Source: JAEXOD01 sp043805435 (GTDB taxonomy: Bacteria; Bacteroidota; Ignavibacteria; Ignavibacteriales; Melioribacteraceae). From it: a stretch of 64,000 nucleotides of DNA. The position numbers and the translations under genes were made by a program. The stretch lies in NCBI GenBank assembly GCA_043805435.1, contig JAZDHY010000103.1, positions 1 through 64,000 of the forward strand, written 5' to 3'. Each line of letters begins with the position of its first letter. The first letter of the stretch is position 1. The notes under the pieces were generated by a model. It was not told where the DNA came from. It saw nothing but the letters and a program-made list of their open reading frames with translations, and did not search any database. Below, in pieces: positions 8,534 through 17,254 of the stretch.

Positions 8534-10054
8534 ATGAAAAAAAGAATACTTTTAATAATTTTAATATTATGCGTTTTCAATAATTATTATGCTCAAGAAA
8601 ATGTTTATGTTACGCAAATAATTAATAGTGTAAAGGCCGACTCGTTAATGAAATATGTGAACGAACTATCGGGTAATGTACCTGTAAATATTGCAGGAGT
8701 GGAATATACAATAACCTCAAGGCATAAAAATTCAACCACAAACAATGTTGCAGCCAATTATATTAAGCAAAAATTATCAAGTTACGGACTTCAAGTGTTT
8801 GACCAAAATTTTAGTGCATCCGGTAGAAATGTGTATGCGGTTCAAATGGGAACGGTATATCCCGATCAAAAATATATTATTTGTGCACATTACGATGACA
8901 TGCCCTCTACCGGCTTGGCTCCCGGTTCCGATGATAATGCCAGCGGAACTGCTGCCGTAATAGAAGCCGCGAGACTTCTTTCGGTATTTAATACTGAATA
9001 TACAATAGTTTATGCTTTGTTTGATGAAGAAGAACAAGGTTTGGTTGGCAGTAATTATTTTGCTACACAAGCGCGCAATAATAATGAAGTTATTTTGGGT
9101 GTATTAAATGCCGATATGATAGCTTATGATAACAATAATGACGGGAAAATTAATATACATACTGCTTCTTATGCCAATTCGGTAACATTGGCTAACAATA
9201 TGAGTTCAATTAATGCCAATTATGCAATTGGATTAGTATCCGGCATATATAATCCGGGTTCTTCATCATCCGACCATGCTTCGTTTTGGTATAAAAATTA
9301 TGGTGCTGTATTATTAATTGAAGATTATTACGGAAGCGATTTTAATGCATATTATCATACCTCAAATGATAAAGTGACGTATTTTAATATTCCATATTTT
9401 ATTAAATGTACAAAACTAATTGATGGAACGCTTGCCTCTTTGGTTAAAATTACCGGTGCTGTTCCGGTAGAACTTATTTCTTTTACCGCAGAAATTGAGG
9501 AGGCCGGAATTTCCTTAAGGTGGGCAACAGCAACCGAAATAAACAATTTAGAATATGAGATCCAAAAATCAAATGACTGCTTATCTTGGACTTCAGTTGG
9601 AACTGTGCGTGGAAATGGAACATCGTTAGCACGCAACAATTATTCGTTTATTGATTACAATCCAAGTTTGGGTAATAACTTTTATCGTTTAATTCAAAAA
9701 GACTTAAATGGCGATACACAAATTTATGGCCCTGTTTCTGTAAATTATGTGCCTGTTTATTCTTATACTTTGCAACAAAATTATCCTAATCCTTTTAACC
9801 CTACAACTTCAATAAGATACACTACACCTGTTGAAAGTAATATTGCACTAAAAGTGTATGACATCCTTGGAACTGAAATTGCCGAACTTGTTAACGAAAC
9901 AAAATCCGCAGGCACTTACGAAGTTATTTTTAATAGCGCAAACATAAATAAAATGGTTTCAAGTGGTATTTATTTTTATAGGTTAACCGCAGTTGATAAA
10001 GAAAATAACAAAATAATATTTAACCAATCAAAACAGATGATTTTATTAAAATAA
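8534..10054 (+). CDS. Secreted M28 zinc peptidase with T9SS sorting domain
   Basis: 506 residues. A signal peptide (1-20) is followed by an M28 aminopeptidase domain with all five metal ligands: H119 (CAHYDD), D133 (GSDDNASG), E166 (with general base E165 in FDEEEQG), D194 (NADMIAYD) and H275. Residues 310-400 form a beta-sandwich linker (VELISFTAEIEEAGISLRW type). Residues 415-506 are a type IX sorting domain with NYPNPFNPTTSIRY. It is expected to cross the outer membrane through the T9SS and be surface-anchored or released. It is monocistronic with a terminator right after it. Confidence 0.93.
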   Translation: MKKRILLIILILCVFNNYYAQENVYVTQIINSVKADSLMKYVNELSGNVPVNIAGVEYTITSRHKNSTTNNVAANYIKQKLSSYGLQVFDQNFSASGRNVYAVQMGTVYPDQKYIICAHYDDMPSTGLAPGSDDNASGTAAVIEAARLLSVFNTEYTIVYALFDEEEQGLVGSNYFATQARNNNEVILGVLNADMIAYDNNNDGKINIHTASYANSVTLANNMSSINANYAIGLVSGIYNPGSSSSDHASFWYKNYGAVLLIEDYYGSDFNAYYHTSNDKVTYFNIPYFIKCTKLIDGTLASLVKITGAVPVELISFTAEIEEAGISLRWATATEINNLEYEIQKSNDCLSWTSVGTVRGNGTSLARNNYSFIDYNPSLGNNFYRLIQKDLNGDTQIYGPVSVNYVPVYSYTLQQNYPNPFNPTTSIRYTTPVESNIALKVYDILGTEIAELVNETKSAGTYEVIFNSANINKMVSSGIYFYRLTAVDKENNKIIFNQSKQMILLK

Positions 10055-10083
10055 TTTATAGTTTTAAATTCTCAATTATAATC

Positions 10084-10122
10084 AAAACCACAGATGAGCG
10101 AAATTATTTGTGGTTTTTTTTA
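10084..10122 (+). terminator. Rho-independent terminator of the M28 gene
   Basis: 9-bp stem aaaaccaca (10084-10092) with tgtggtttt (10109-10117), followed by a T-tract. Confidence 0.85.
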
Positions 10123-10577
10123 TGTAATAACTAATTGTCCTTTGTCATTATTTTGTAGTACAGTGTATTTAATAAAACATAATTAATAAGGCAAAAATAT
10201 TTTAAGATATTTAAAGAATAAAATTTGTTAAGTCTAAAATTTATGTATGAAATAATAACCGCAAAAAATGGAATAATTTATAATAAATAATTAAAAAAGA
10301 TGTAAAGTTTGTAAACAGCAATAATTTAATAAGTTATTGCTATTTTTTCTTTTTTATGGAAATTGTTGTGGATAAGAAACTTACTAAATTGTTTTTGCCA
10401 TAATACAATTTATAATGGGAATAATTGAAATATGAAGATTAATAGCTCGTTTTTTATGTTTTTTTAGTCTATATTGCATAAAATTAATTATTAATGGCAA
10501 ATAATTATTAAAAAAAATGCAAATAATAATATTAATTTTTATCTTTAAAGTTGATATAATAGAGAGAAGAGTAAAAA
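10123..10577. other. AT-rich non-coding stretch with a second terminator-like hairpin
   Basis: No coding frame is supported. The one clear structure is an 8-bp stem (agcaataa, 10317-10324, with ttattgct, 10334-10341) followed by a pyrimidine run of 13 T and one C. It lies about 230 bp after the first terminator, which would fit the 3' end of a small transcript, or a second terminator protecting rsmB. A perfect DnaA-box sequence at 10367-10375 stands alone. Confidence 0.4.
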
Positions 10578-11948
10578 ATGGATGTTGAAAAAAATCCCGA
10601 AGACATAAGGTTATTTATTGGTGTAAGAGGGCTTGCAGTAAAAATATTAAACCGAATTGATAGAACAGACGCATATCTTGATAAATTATTAGATACAGAA
10701 ATTAAAAACGCGGAATTATCGGGTGCCGATAAAGCGTTGTTATTTGAGATAGTACATGGTGTTATACGAATGCTTGGCCGAGTGGATTGGATTTTAAATG
10801 GCTTTTATAAAGGGCAGTTTTCCAAAGCTATTCCAAATGTAAAAAACGCATTACGTGTTGCATTATATCAAATAATGTTTTTGGATAAAGTACCCGATTA
10901 CGCTGCAGTTAATGAAGCAGTTGAATTTATTAAAAAAATACAGGGTCAAAAGCCGGCAGATTTGACAAATGCAATTTTACGAAATATTATACGTAGTAAA
11001 GACGCAATTAGATACCCCGATCCGGATGAAGATTTATTGGGTTATTTTTCTGCTTATTATTCACATCCTACATGGCTAGTTAAACGTTGGCTTAACAGAT
11101 ACGGGAAAGACTTTACTGAAGAGTTATTAAAATCAAATAACACAAAACCTCATTTAATAATTCGTGCAAATACATTGGTTTCTAATAAAGAAGAAGTTGA
11201 AAAATTACTTGATTCGGTCAATTTGAAATATACCGATGGGAAATATGTGCCTGATTTTATTAAACTTGCCAATTTATCTAATATTAGCGATTGGGAGTAT
11301 TTTAGCAAAGGATATTTTAGCATACAAGATGAAAGTACCGGATTACCTGTTCATTTGTTAAATGTTAAGCCCGAAATGCGCGTGCTTGATTTATGTGCTG
11401 CACCCGGTGGCAAAACAGGATATATGTCGGCATTGATGAAAAATACCGGCCAAATTATAGCACTTGATAAATATGAAAGCCGAATAAAAATACTAAAGAA
11501 AAACTTAAAAAGATTAAACGCCAACAATATTAAATTTATTGAAATAGATGCTCTTGAATTTGAAGATGAAAACAAGTTTGATAGAGTTTTAATAGATGTT
11601 CCATGTTCAGGATTAGGTACTTTAACCAAAAAACCGGATCTAAAATGGAAACGTGAATTAATGGACATAAAAAATCTTAGCGATATTCAGTATAAACTTT
11701 TAGTTAAGGGAGCGGAGTTATTAAAAGTGGGTGGTGAGCTGGTTTATAGTACATGTACAATTGAACCGGAAGAAAATTATGAAATTATTAAAAAATTCCT
11801 ATCGGAACATCCTAATAATTATAGATTAGAATCACCAAAAGGATTAATTGATGATACATTAATTGATGAAAACAATTGTGTTCAGGTATATCCCCATATC
11901 CATCAAATAGATGGCTCGTTTGCAGCAAAAATTATAAGAACTGAATAG
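10578..11948 (+). CDS. rsmB: 16S rRNA m5C967 methyltransferase
   Basis: 456 residues. An N-terminal NusB-like RNA-binding domain (about 15-155) precedes a Rossmann methyltransferase with SAM motif LDLCAAPGGKT (270-280) and both RsmB/NSUN cysteines: C343 (VPCSGLGT) and C393 (YSTCT). It methylates C967 (E. coli numbering) of 16S rRNA. It is the first gene of a long plus-strand series; the RodZ-like gene starts 8 bp after its stop. The length is normal for the family. Confidence 0.93.
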   Translation: MDVEKNPEDIRLFIGVRGLAVKILNRIDRTDAYLDKLLDTEIKNAELSGADKALLFEIVHGVIRMLGRVDWILNGFYKGQFSKAIPNVKNALRVALYQIMFLDKVPDYAAVNEAVEFIKKIQGQKPADLTNAILRNIIRSKDAIRYPDPDEDLLGYFSAYYSHPTWLVKRWLNRYGKDFTEELLKSNNTKPHLIIRANTLVSNKEEVEKLLDSVNLKYTDGKYVPDFIKLANLSNISDWEYFSKGYFSIQDESTGLPVHLLNVKPEMRVLDLCAAPGGKTGYMSALMKNTGQIIALDKYESRIKILKKNLKRLNANNIKFIEIDALEFEDENKFDRVLIDVPCSGLGTLTKKPDLKWKRELMDIKNLSDIQYKLLVKGAELLKVGGELVYSTCTIEPEENYEIIKKFLSEHPNNYRLESPKGLIDDTLIDENNCVQVYPHIHQIDGSFAAKIIRTE

Positions 11949-11956
11949 GTGTAATA

Positions 11957-12844
11957 ATGGCAAATGATTTACTTAAAAAATTTGCATCAGAGTTAAAATC
12001 GATTCGTGAAAGTCAAGGTTTGACAATTGAAAATCTTTATAATAAAACACGAATAGAAATTAAATACTTACAAGCTATTGAAGAGGCAAGGTTTGATGTA
12101 ATTGCAGATGTTTACATGCGTTCATTTGTTAAATCTTATATTAAAACGTTGGATTTGGATGAAGCCGCTTATATTAAGCGTTATGATAATGCCAAAGCCG
12201 GTATTGAGATAAAAAATGATGAAAAGACTGAAGAGCTTGTTTCGGAAGATCCGATTGTAATTGAAGAGCCGGTAAAAAAGATAACTGCTCCGATAAATAA
12301 TGTAAAAAAAAGAACCTATTATAACACTGATAATGAAAGTTATAATACAAACATGAAACGCAATTTTAATATTATGATTTATATTTTTTTAACTATTGTT
12401 GTTGGTTTAATAATAGCAATTGTATTATTGGTTCGTAGTTCAAAATCGGAAATAGTTGTAGAAAAATCGTTTGAAGCGGTTAATAAAGAACAAGAAGAAA
12501 GATACAATATTAAAGAAGAACTCAGAGATTCGTCATTTGCGTATATGAATGGTAAAATTAATGTAAAATTAAGGGCCAGTGAAATGTCATGGTTTAAAAT
12601 TAAGGTAGATTCCAATGATCCTTTTGAATTATTACTGCGAAAGGGAAAAGATAGTTTAATAGTTGCAGAAAAAGTTATTGAATTAAACATTGGAAATTCA
12701 TTTGGAATTGAGTTATATATTAACAATATAAAAGTTAATATTCCGGGCCAAAAAACAAGAGTAAAAAATATTAGGATTGATCCTTCCGGTATTAACGAAA
12801 TTGCCGGCAAAAGTGGTTATAAAAATGATGCAACAAGATATTAA
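11957..12844 (+). CDS. RodZ-like membrane HTH protein
   Basis: 295 residues. The order is typical of RodZ: an N-terminal cytoplasmic HTH_25 domain (about 7-72), a linker, one transmembrane helix (about 135-156, FNIMIYIFLTIVVGLIIAIV) and a C-terminal beta-rich DUF4115 domain (about 195-280). RodZ links MreB to the membrane and supports rod shape; the HTH is used for protein contacts more than DNA binding. It overlaps the ligA start by 20 bp, so the two are translationally coupled. Confidence 0.85.
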   Translation: MANDLLKKFASELKSIRESQGLTIENLYNKTRIEIKYLQAIEEARFDVIADVYMRSFVKSYIKTLDLDEAAYIKRYDNAKAGIEIKNDEKTEELVSEDPIVIEEPVKKITAPINNVKKRTYYNTDNESYNTNMKRNFNIMIYIFLTIVVGLIIAIVLLVRSSKSEIVVEKSFEAVNKEQEERYNIKEELRDSSFAYMNGKINVKLRASEMSWFKIKVDSNDPFELLLRKGKDSLIVAEKVIELNIGNSFGIELYINNIKVNIPGQKTRVKNIRIDPSGINEIAGKSGYKNDATRY

Positions 12845-14843
12845 AAATAAAATACAAGAATTAAGAAACAAGATAAATGAACATAATTATAAATATTATG
12901 TTTTATCTTTGCCTGTAATTACAGATTTTGAATATGATACATTATATAACGAACTAAAAGAACTTGAATTACAAAATCCTGAATTAGTAACCTCGGATTC
13001 GCCAACTCAGCGAGTTGGAAGCGATATTACGAATAAATTCCAGTCCATAATACATTCTACACCAATGTTAAGTTTGGCCAACACGTATAACGAAGGGGAA
13101 TTGATTGATTTTGACAGACGTGTAAAAGAAGGATTACCCGAAAATGTTAATACTGAATTTGTTGTGGAGTTAAAAATAGACGGTGCGTCTGTAAGTTTAA
13201 GATATATTAATGGTGAATTTGTTGTGGCTGCTACTCGGGGCGATGGAGTATCGGGTGAGGATATTACAAATAATATAAAAACAATAAAAAGTATCCCATT
13301 AAAGGTAAACCAAAGATTAAATGATTTAGATTTAAGCAGTTTTGAAGTTAGAGGTGAAGCTTTTATGGAATTGGAAGCATTCGCCAAACTAAATAAAAAA
13401 CGTGAAGAAAATAATGAAAAATTATTTGCTAATCCTCGTAATTCTGTATCGGGTTCATTAAAGCTGCTTGATTCAAAAACTGTTGCCGGACGACCAATTG
13501 ATATATTTGTATATTATTTATTAAGCAATTCGGCAAAATTACAAACTCAATTTGAAAACTTAAAATTATTGGAATCGCTTGGTTTTAAAGTAAACAGCAA
13601 TTATAAATTGTGTAAAGATATTCAAGAAGTGATAGAATATTGCCGTTATTGGGAAGAAGAAAGATATAAATTACCATACGAAATTGATGGTGTTGTAATA
13701 AAGGTAAATTCCATCAGCCATCAAAATATTTTAGGAAGTATTGCAAAATCGCCCAGATGGGCAGTTGCCTATAAATTTAAAGCAAAACAGGCAAAAACAA
13801 CATTAATAAATGTTGTATGGCAGGTTGGAAGAACAGGGGCGGTAACACCGGTTGCCGATTTGGGCCCCGTGTTTTTAGCAGGTTCTACAATAAGTCGAGC
13901 TACTTTGCATAATTACGATGAAATTATACGTAAAGATTTGCGTGTTGGGGATACGGTTGTTATTGAAAAAGGCGGCGATGTAATACCAAAAATTGTTGAA
14001 GTTGTCCTATCAGAACGAAAATTAAATTTTATGCCTATTCAAATGCCTGAAATTTGTCCTGTTTGCGGCAAAAAACTAAACAGAATTGAAGGTGAAGCGG
14101 CAATATATTGTGAAAATGTATATTGTAAGGCGCAGGTAGTTGGAAGACTGATTCATTTTGCCTCGCGCGGGGCAATGGATATTGAAGGACTTGGTGAAGC
14201 AATAATTGACCAGTTTGTTGAATTTGGGTATTTGAAAACCTTTACTGATATTTATGACCTTGAAAATAAAAAAGACGAACTTGTTAAAATTGAAAGGTTT
14301 GGTGAAAAAAGCATTACAAATCTATTAAATTCAATTAAAGAAAGTACAAAACAACCATATGCAAAAGTATTATTTGCATTAGGAATTCGTTATGTAGGTT
14401 CAGGTGCGGCAAAAAAACTATCAAAGGCTTTTACAGATATTGATAAATTAATTGACGCAAACGAGGAAGAAATTTTACAAGTAAATGAAATTGGGCCAAG
14501 CATAAGCAGCAGTATTAAAATGTTTTTTAGCAAGCCTGAAAATTTGGAAATGGTAAAAAAGCTTAAAGGTTACGGATTAAACTTTAAGATTGATGAAGAT
14601 GATTTAATAAATAATATTTTTGCCGGAAAATCATTTGTATTAACCGGGACTTTAACAATTAAACGAGAAGAAGCCGCTGAATTAATAGAAAAATATGGTG
14701 GAAAAGTTGTCTCTTCGGTTAGTAAAAATACTAACTTTGTATTGGCCGGTGAAAATGCTGGCTCTAAGTTGGAAAAAGCGAACAAATTAGGTGTTAAAGT
14801 GTTAGAAGAAGAAGAATTTATGCAGTTAATTAATAAACGGTAA
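12825..14843 (+). CDS. ligA: NAD-dependent DNA ligase
   Basis: 672 residues from the chosen start. It has domain Ia (HNYKYYVLSLPVITDFEYD), the adenylated lysine K117 in ELKIDG, the OB fold (GAVTPVADLGPV), a four-cysteine zinc finger (CPVCGKKL...YCENVYCKA), HhH repeats and a C-terminal BRCT domain (GKSFVLTGTL). It seals nicks in replication and repair. The frame is open 16 codons further upstream, but those residues are not ligase-like. The start is one of two adjacent ATGs (12825 or 12828) inside the end of the RodZ-like gene. Confidence 0.95.
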   Translation: MMQQDIKNKIQELRNKINEHNYKYYVLSLPVITDFEYDTLYNELKELELQNPELVTSDSPTQRVGSDITNKFQSIIHSTPMLSLANTYNEGELIDFDRRVKEGLPENVNTEFVVELKIDGASVSLRYINGEFVVAATRGDGVSGEDITNNIKTIKSIPLKVNQRLNDLDLSSFEVRGEAFMELEAFAKLNKKREENNEKLFANPRNSVSGSLKLLDSKTVAGRPIDIFVYYLLSNSAKLQTQFENLKLLESLGFKVNSNYKLCKDIQEVIEYCRYWEEERYKLPYEIDGVVIKVNSISHQNILGSIAKSPRWAVAYKFKAKQAKTTLINVVWQVGRTGAVTPVADLGPVFLAGSTISRATLHNYDEIIRKDLRVGDTVVIEKGGDVIPKIVEVVLSERKLNFMPIQMPEICPVCGKKLNRIEGEAAIYCENVYCKAQVVGRLIHFASRGAMDIEGLGEAIIDQFVEFGYLKTFTDIYDLENKKDELVKIERFGEKSITNLLNSIKESTKQPYAKVLFALGIRYVGSGAAKKLSKAFTDIDKLIDANEEEILQVNEIGPSISSSIKMFFSKPENLEMVKKLKGYGLNFKIDEDDLINNIFAGKSFVLTGTLTIKREEAAELIEKYGGKVVSSVSKNTNFVLAGENAGSKLEKANKLGVKVLEEEEFMQLINKR

Positions 14844-14848
14844 TTTTA

Positions 14849-15373
14849 ATGATAGAAAAAATAAAACTGCTTATTGGCAGATATATATTACATAAAAAAC
14901 TTAAAAAAAACGAACAGATTATTTTTAATAAGTTTTTTACAAATGCAGATGATTATTTTATTATTTTACCCGAAGATGATGAAAGTTTTAAACATTCTTT
15001 TGTTATTATTAAGTATTTGTTTGAACATAAAAAAAATATTACATTATTTGTGATTGATTACAGAAAAAGTTTAATTTTAGACAGCAAAAAATATCATATT
15101 GTAACATTTGAAAACGAAAATAAGAATATATTTAATTTGCCCAAACAAGAAATATTAGAAAAAATTGAACAAAATCAATACGATTTATTAATAGATTTAA
15201 ACCGAAATAATAATATCTTTTACAGCGCAATAACATTATCAGTTAAAGCAAAATATCGTGTAGGATTTACAAAAGAATATGCCGATTTATATTATAACTT
15301 TTTAATTGCAAACGATGAAAGAAATTCTGAATTATCATATAAAAATTTATTAAATTCGCTACAAATGTTTTAA
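14849..15373 (+). CDS. Conserved hypothetical protein, DUF6913-like
   Basis: 174 residues, lysine-rich N-terminus, no signal peptide. An alpha/beta pattern ends in NQYDLLIDLNRNNNIFYSAITLSVKAKYRVGF, recalling small proteins (DUF6913) conserved next to ligA and dapA-type genes in Bacteroidota and, more distantly, the nucleotide-sugar half of GT9 heptosyltransferases. No catalytic residue can be assigned. It starts 5 bp after the ligA stop. The family assignment is from memory of the pattern and is uncertain. Confidence 0.6.
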   Translation: MIEKIKLLIGRYILHKKLKKNEQIIFNKFFTNADDYFIILPEDDESFKHSFVIIKYLFEHKKNITLFVIDYRKSLILDSKKYHIVTFENENKNIFNLPKQEILEKIEQNQYDLLIDLNRNNNIFYSAITLSVKAKYRVGFTKEYADLYYNFLIANDERNSELSYKNLLNSLQMF

Positions 15374-15414
15374 TTTTTATTAAAAATTTTATAAATTAAT
15401 AAAGCAGTAAAATT

Positions 15415-15774
15415 ATGAGTAATAATATCAATTTTGAAATGAAAAGGATTAAAGATATAACCATCTTTAAGCTAAACGAAAGAAGGTTTGATTCTTCAAT
15501 AGCAGGCTTAGTAAAAGGAGAGTTTACAATTGTACTGCATACCGAAGAAATTAAGAAATTAATAATCGATTTATCAGAAATTGATTATTGCGATAGCTCC
15601 GGTTTAAGTGCAATTTTACTTGCGTTTAGAATATTACAATCCGGTGAAGGGAAGATCAGATTGGCGGCACCAAGAAAAAATGTAAGATCTTTGATAGAAA
15701 TATCACAATTGAACCGAGTATTACCTATGTTTGATACAGTTGAAGAAGCGATGGAAAATTTAAATAATGAATAG
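15415..15774 (+). CDS. STAS-domain anti-sigma factor antagonist
   Basis: 119 residues, a single STAS domain. The phosphorylatable serine region DLSEIDYCDSSGLSAIL is present, as in SpoIIAA/RsbV; the conserved serine is one of the DSSG pair. Such proteins release a sigma factor by binding its anti-sigma kinase. No RsbW-type kinase or sigma gene is adjacent, so its partner is elsewhere. It ends 11 bp before the first symporter. Confidence 0.9.
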   Translation: MSNNINFEMKRIKDITIFKLNERRFDSSIAGLVKGEFTIVLHTEEIKKLIIDLSEIDYCDSSGLSAILLAFRILQSGEGKIRLAAPRKNVRSLIEISQLNRVLPMFDTVEEAMENLNNE

Positions 15775-15785
15775 AGGATGTAATA

Positions 15786-17222
15786 TTGGAACGATTATTG
15801 GATTATATTATTATTGCAGCGTATTTGATAGGAATTGCCCTTATTGGAGTATTTTCGGGAGGTAAACAAAAATCAGTTAAAGATTATTTTCTTGCATCGG
15901 ATTCTGTTCCATGGTGGGCGGTTAGCTTTGCAATTGTGGCGGCTGAAACCAGCACTTTAACTTTTATTTCAATACCCGGATTGGCATATTTAACAAATCT
16001 AAATTTTTTGCAATTAACTTTTGGTTATTTAATAGGCAGGGTAATTGTAGCCTATTTCTTTTTACCTTCTTATTTTAAGGGCGAATTAAATACAGCTTAT
16101 GCATATTTAGAAGGACGTTTTGGTACAAAAACACGCAGGTTTGCTTCGGTTGTATTTTTATTTACACGTACAGCTGCCGATGGAGTGAGACTTTTTGCAA
16201 CAGCTATACCGTTAAAATTAATGCTCGATATTAATTATCCAACAGCAATTATAATTATTGCAATCATCTCCCTTATATATACAATTACCGGTGGTGTAAA
16301 GGGAATTATTTGGGTTGATGTTGTTCAAATGTTTACTTATATAGGCGGTGCTATTGTTGCTGGTATTATTCTTGTGGGATTATTACCAAACGGTATAGAT
16401 ACATTGTTTAGTGCTGCAGCTGCAGATAATAAATTTAATTTTATTAACATGGGATTTGATGGCGGGATAAAAGGGTTCTTTTCGGATCCATATACACTTA
16501 TTGGCGGACTATTAGGTGGGGCCTTTTTGTCTATGGCCTCTCATGGTACCGATCAGCTTATAGTGCAAAGATTATTGACTACAAAAAATTTAAAAAATGC
16601 ACAAAAAGCAATTATTACAAGCGGTGTTATAGTGATAATCCAATTTGTAATATTTTTAGTGGTTGGTGTAGCTTTGTATGCTTATTATGGGCCGATGAAT
16701 GTTAAATCGGACGAAATATTCCCAAAATTTATTATTGAAAAATTACCTGTTGGTGTTTCCGGGTTTATTATTGCCGGGTTATTTGCGGCAGCATTATCAA
16801 CACTGGCAGGATCAATAAGTTCGTTGTCTTCTTCTACAATGCTGGATTTGTATAAACCGATGACCGGTAAAGAGTTAAGTCCTGAAAAAGAATTAAAAAT
16901 TTCAAGATTTATTACTCTTGGTTGGGCAGGCATGCTTGTTTGTGCGGCAATTTTATTTATGAATTCGTCTTCGACGGTAGTTGAACTAGCTTTAAGTATA
17001 GCATCGTTTACTTATGGCGGCTTGCTTGGCACATTTTTGCTTGGATTAATAAATAAAAGAGCAACACAAGAAGATGCGCTTGCAGGCTTTACAGCAGGTA
17101 TTTTTGTTATGATAACTGTAATTTCTTTGCATCTAGTTGCCTGGACATGGTTTACAATTATTGGAGTATTAACCACCGTTATAATTGGTTCTTTTTTAGC
17201 TTCGTTAAATAAAAGAAAATAG
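15786..17222 (+). CDS. Sodium:solute symporter (SSS family) 1
   Basis: 478 residues, about 13 transmembrane segments, SSS/SLC5 fold. The SLC5 signature region is seen in GFIIAGLFAAALSTLAGSISSLSSSTMLDLY, with serines that in the family contribute to the sodium site. It carries a solute inward with sodium; the substrate cannot be read from sequence. The start is TTG at 15786, with gagg 7-8 bases upstream; no better ATG exists near. It is followed by a second, diverged SSS gene. Confidence 0.88.
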   Translation: MERLLDYIIIAAYLIGIALIGVFSGGKQKSVKDYFLASDSVPWWAVSFAIVAAETSTLTFISIPGLAYLTNLNFLQLTFGYLIGRVIVAYFFLPSYFKGELNTAYAYLEGRFGTKTRRFASVVFLFTRTAADGVRLFATAIPLKLMLDINYPTAIIIIAIISLIYTITGGVKGIIWVDVVQMFTYIGGAIVAGIILVGLLPNGIDTLFSAAAADNKFNFINMGFDGGIKGFFSDPYTLIGGLLGGAFLSMASHGTDQLIVQRLLTTKNLKNAQKAIITSGVIVIIQFVIFLVVGVALYAYYGPMNVKSDEIFPKFIIEKLPVGVSGFIIAGLFAAALSTLAGSISSLSSSTMLDLYKPMTGKELSPEKELKISRFITLGWAGMLVCAAILFMNSSSTVVELALSIASFTYGGLLGTFLLGLINKRATQEDALAGFTAGIFVMITVISLHLVAWTWFTIIGVLTTVIIGSFLASLNKRK

Positions 17223-17254
17223 AATTATTGTTTTGTCTATAATATAGGATATTT

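Noticed and set aside
10367..10375. Perfect DnaA box (ttatccaca on the minus strand) in an AT-rich non-coding region
   Set aside because: It is single, with no cluster of boxes and no dnaA or dnaN nearby. The same 9-mer occurs by chance at 30483-30491 at a start codon.
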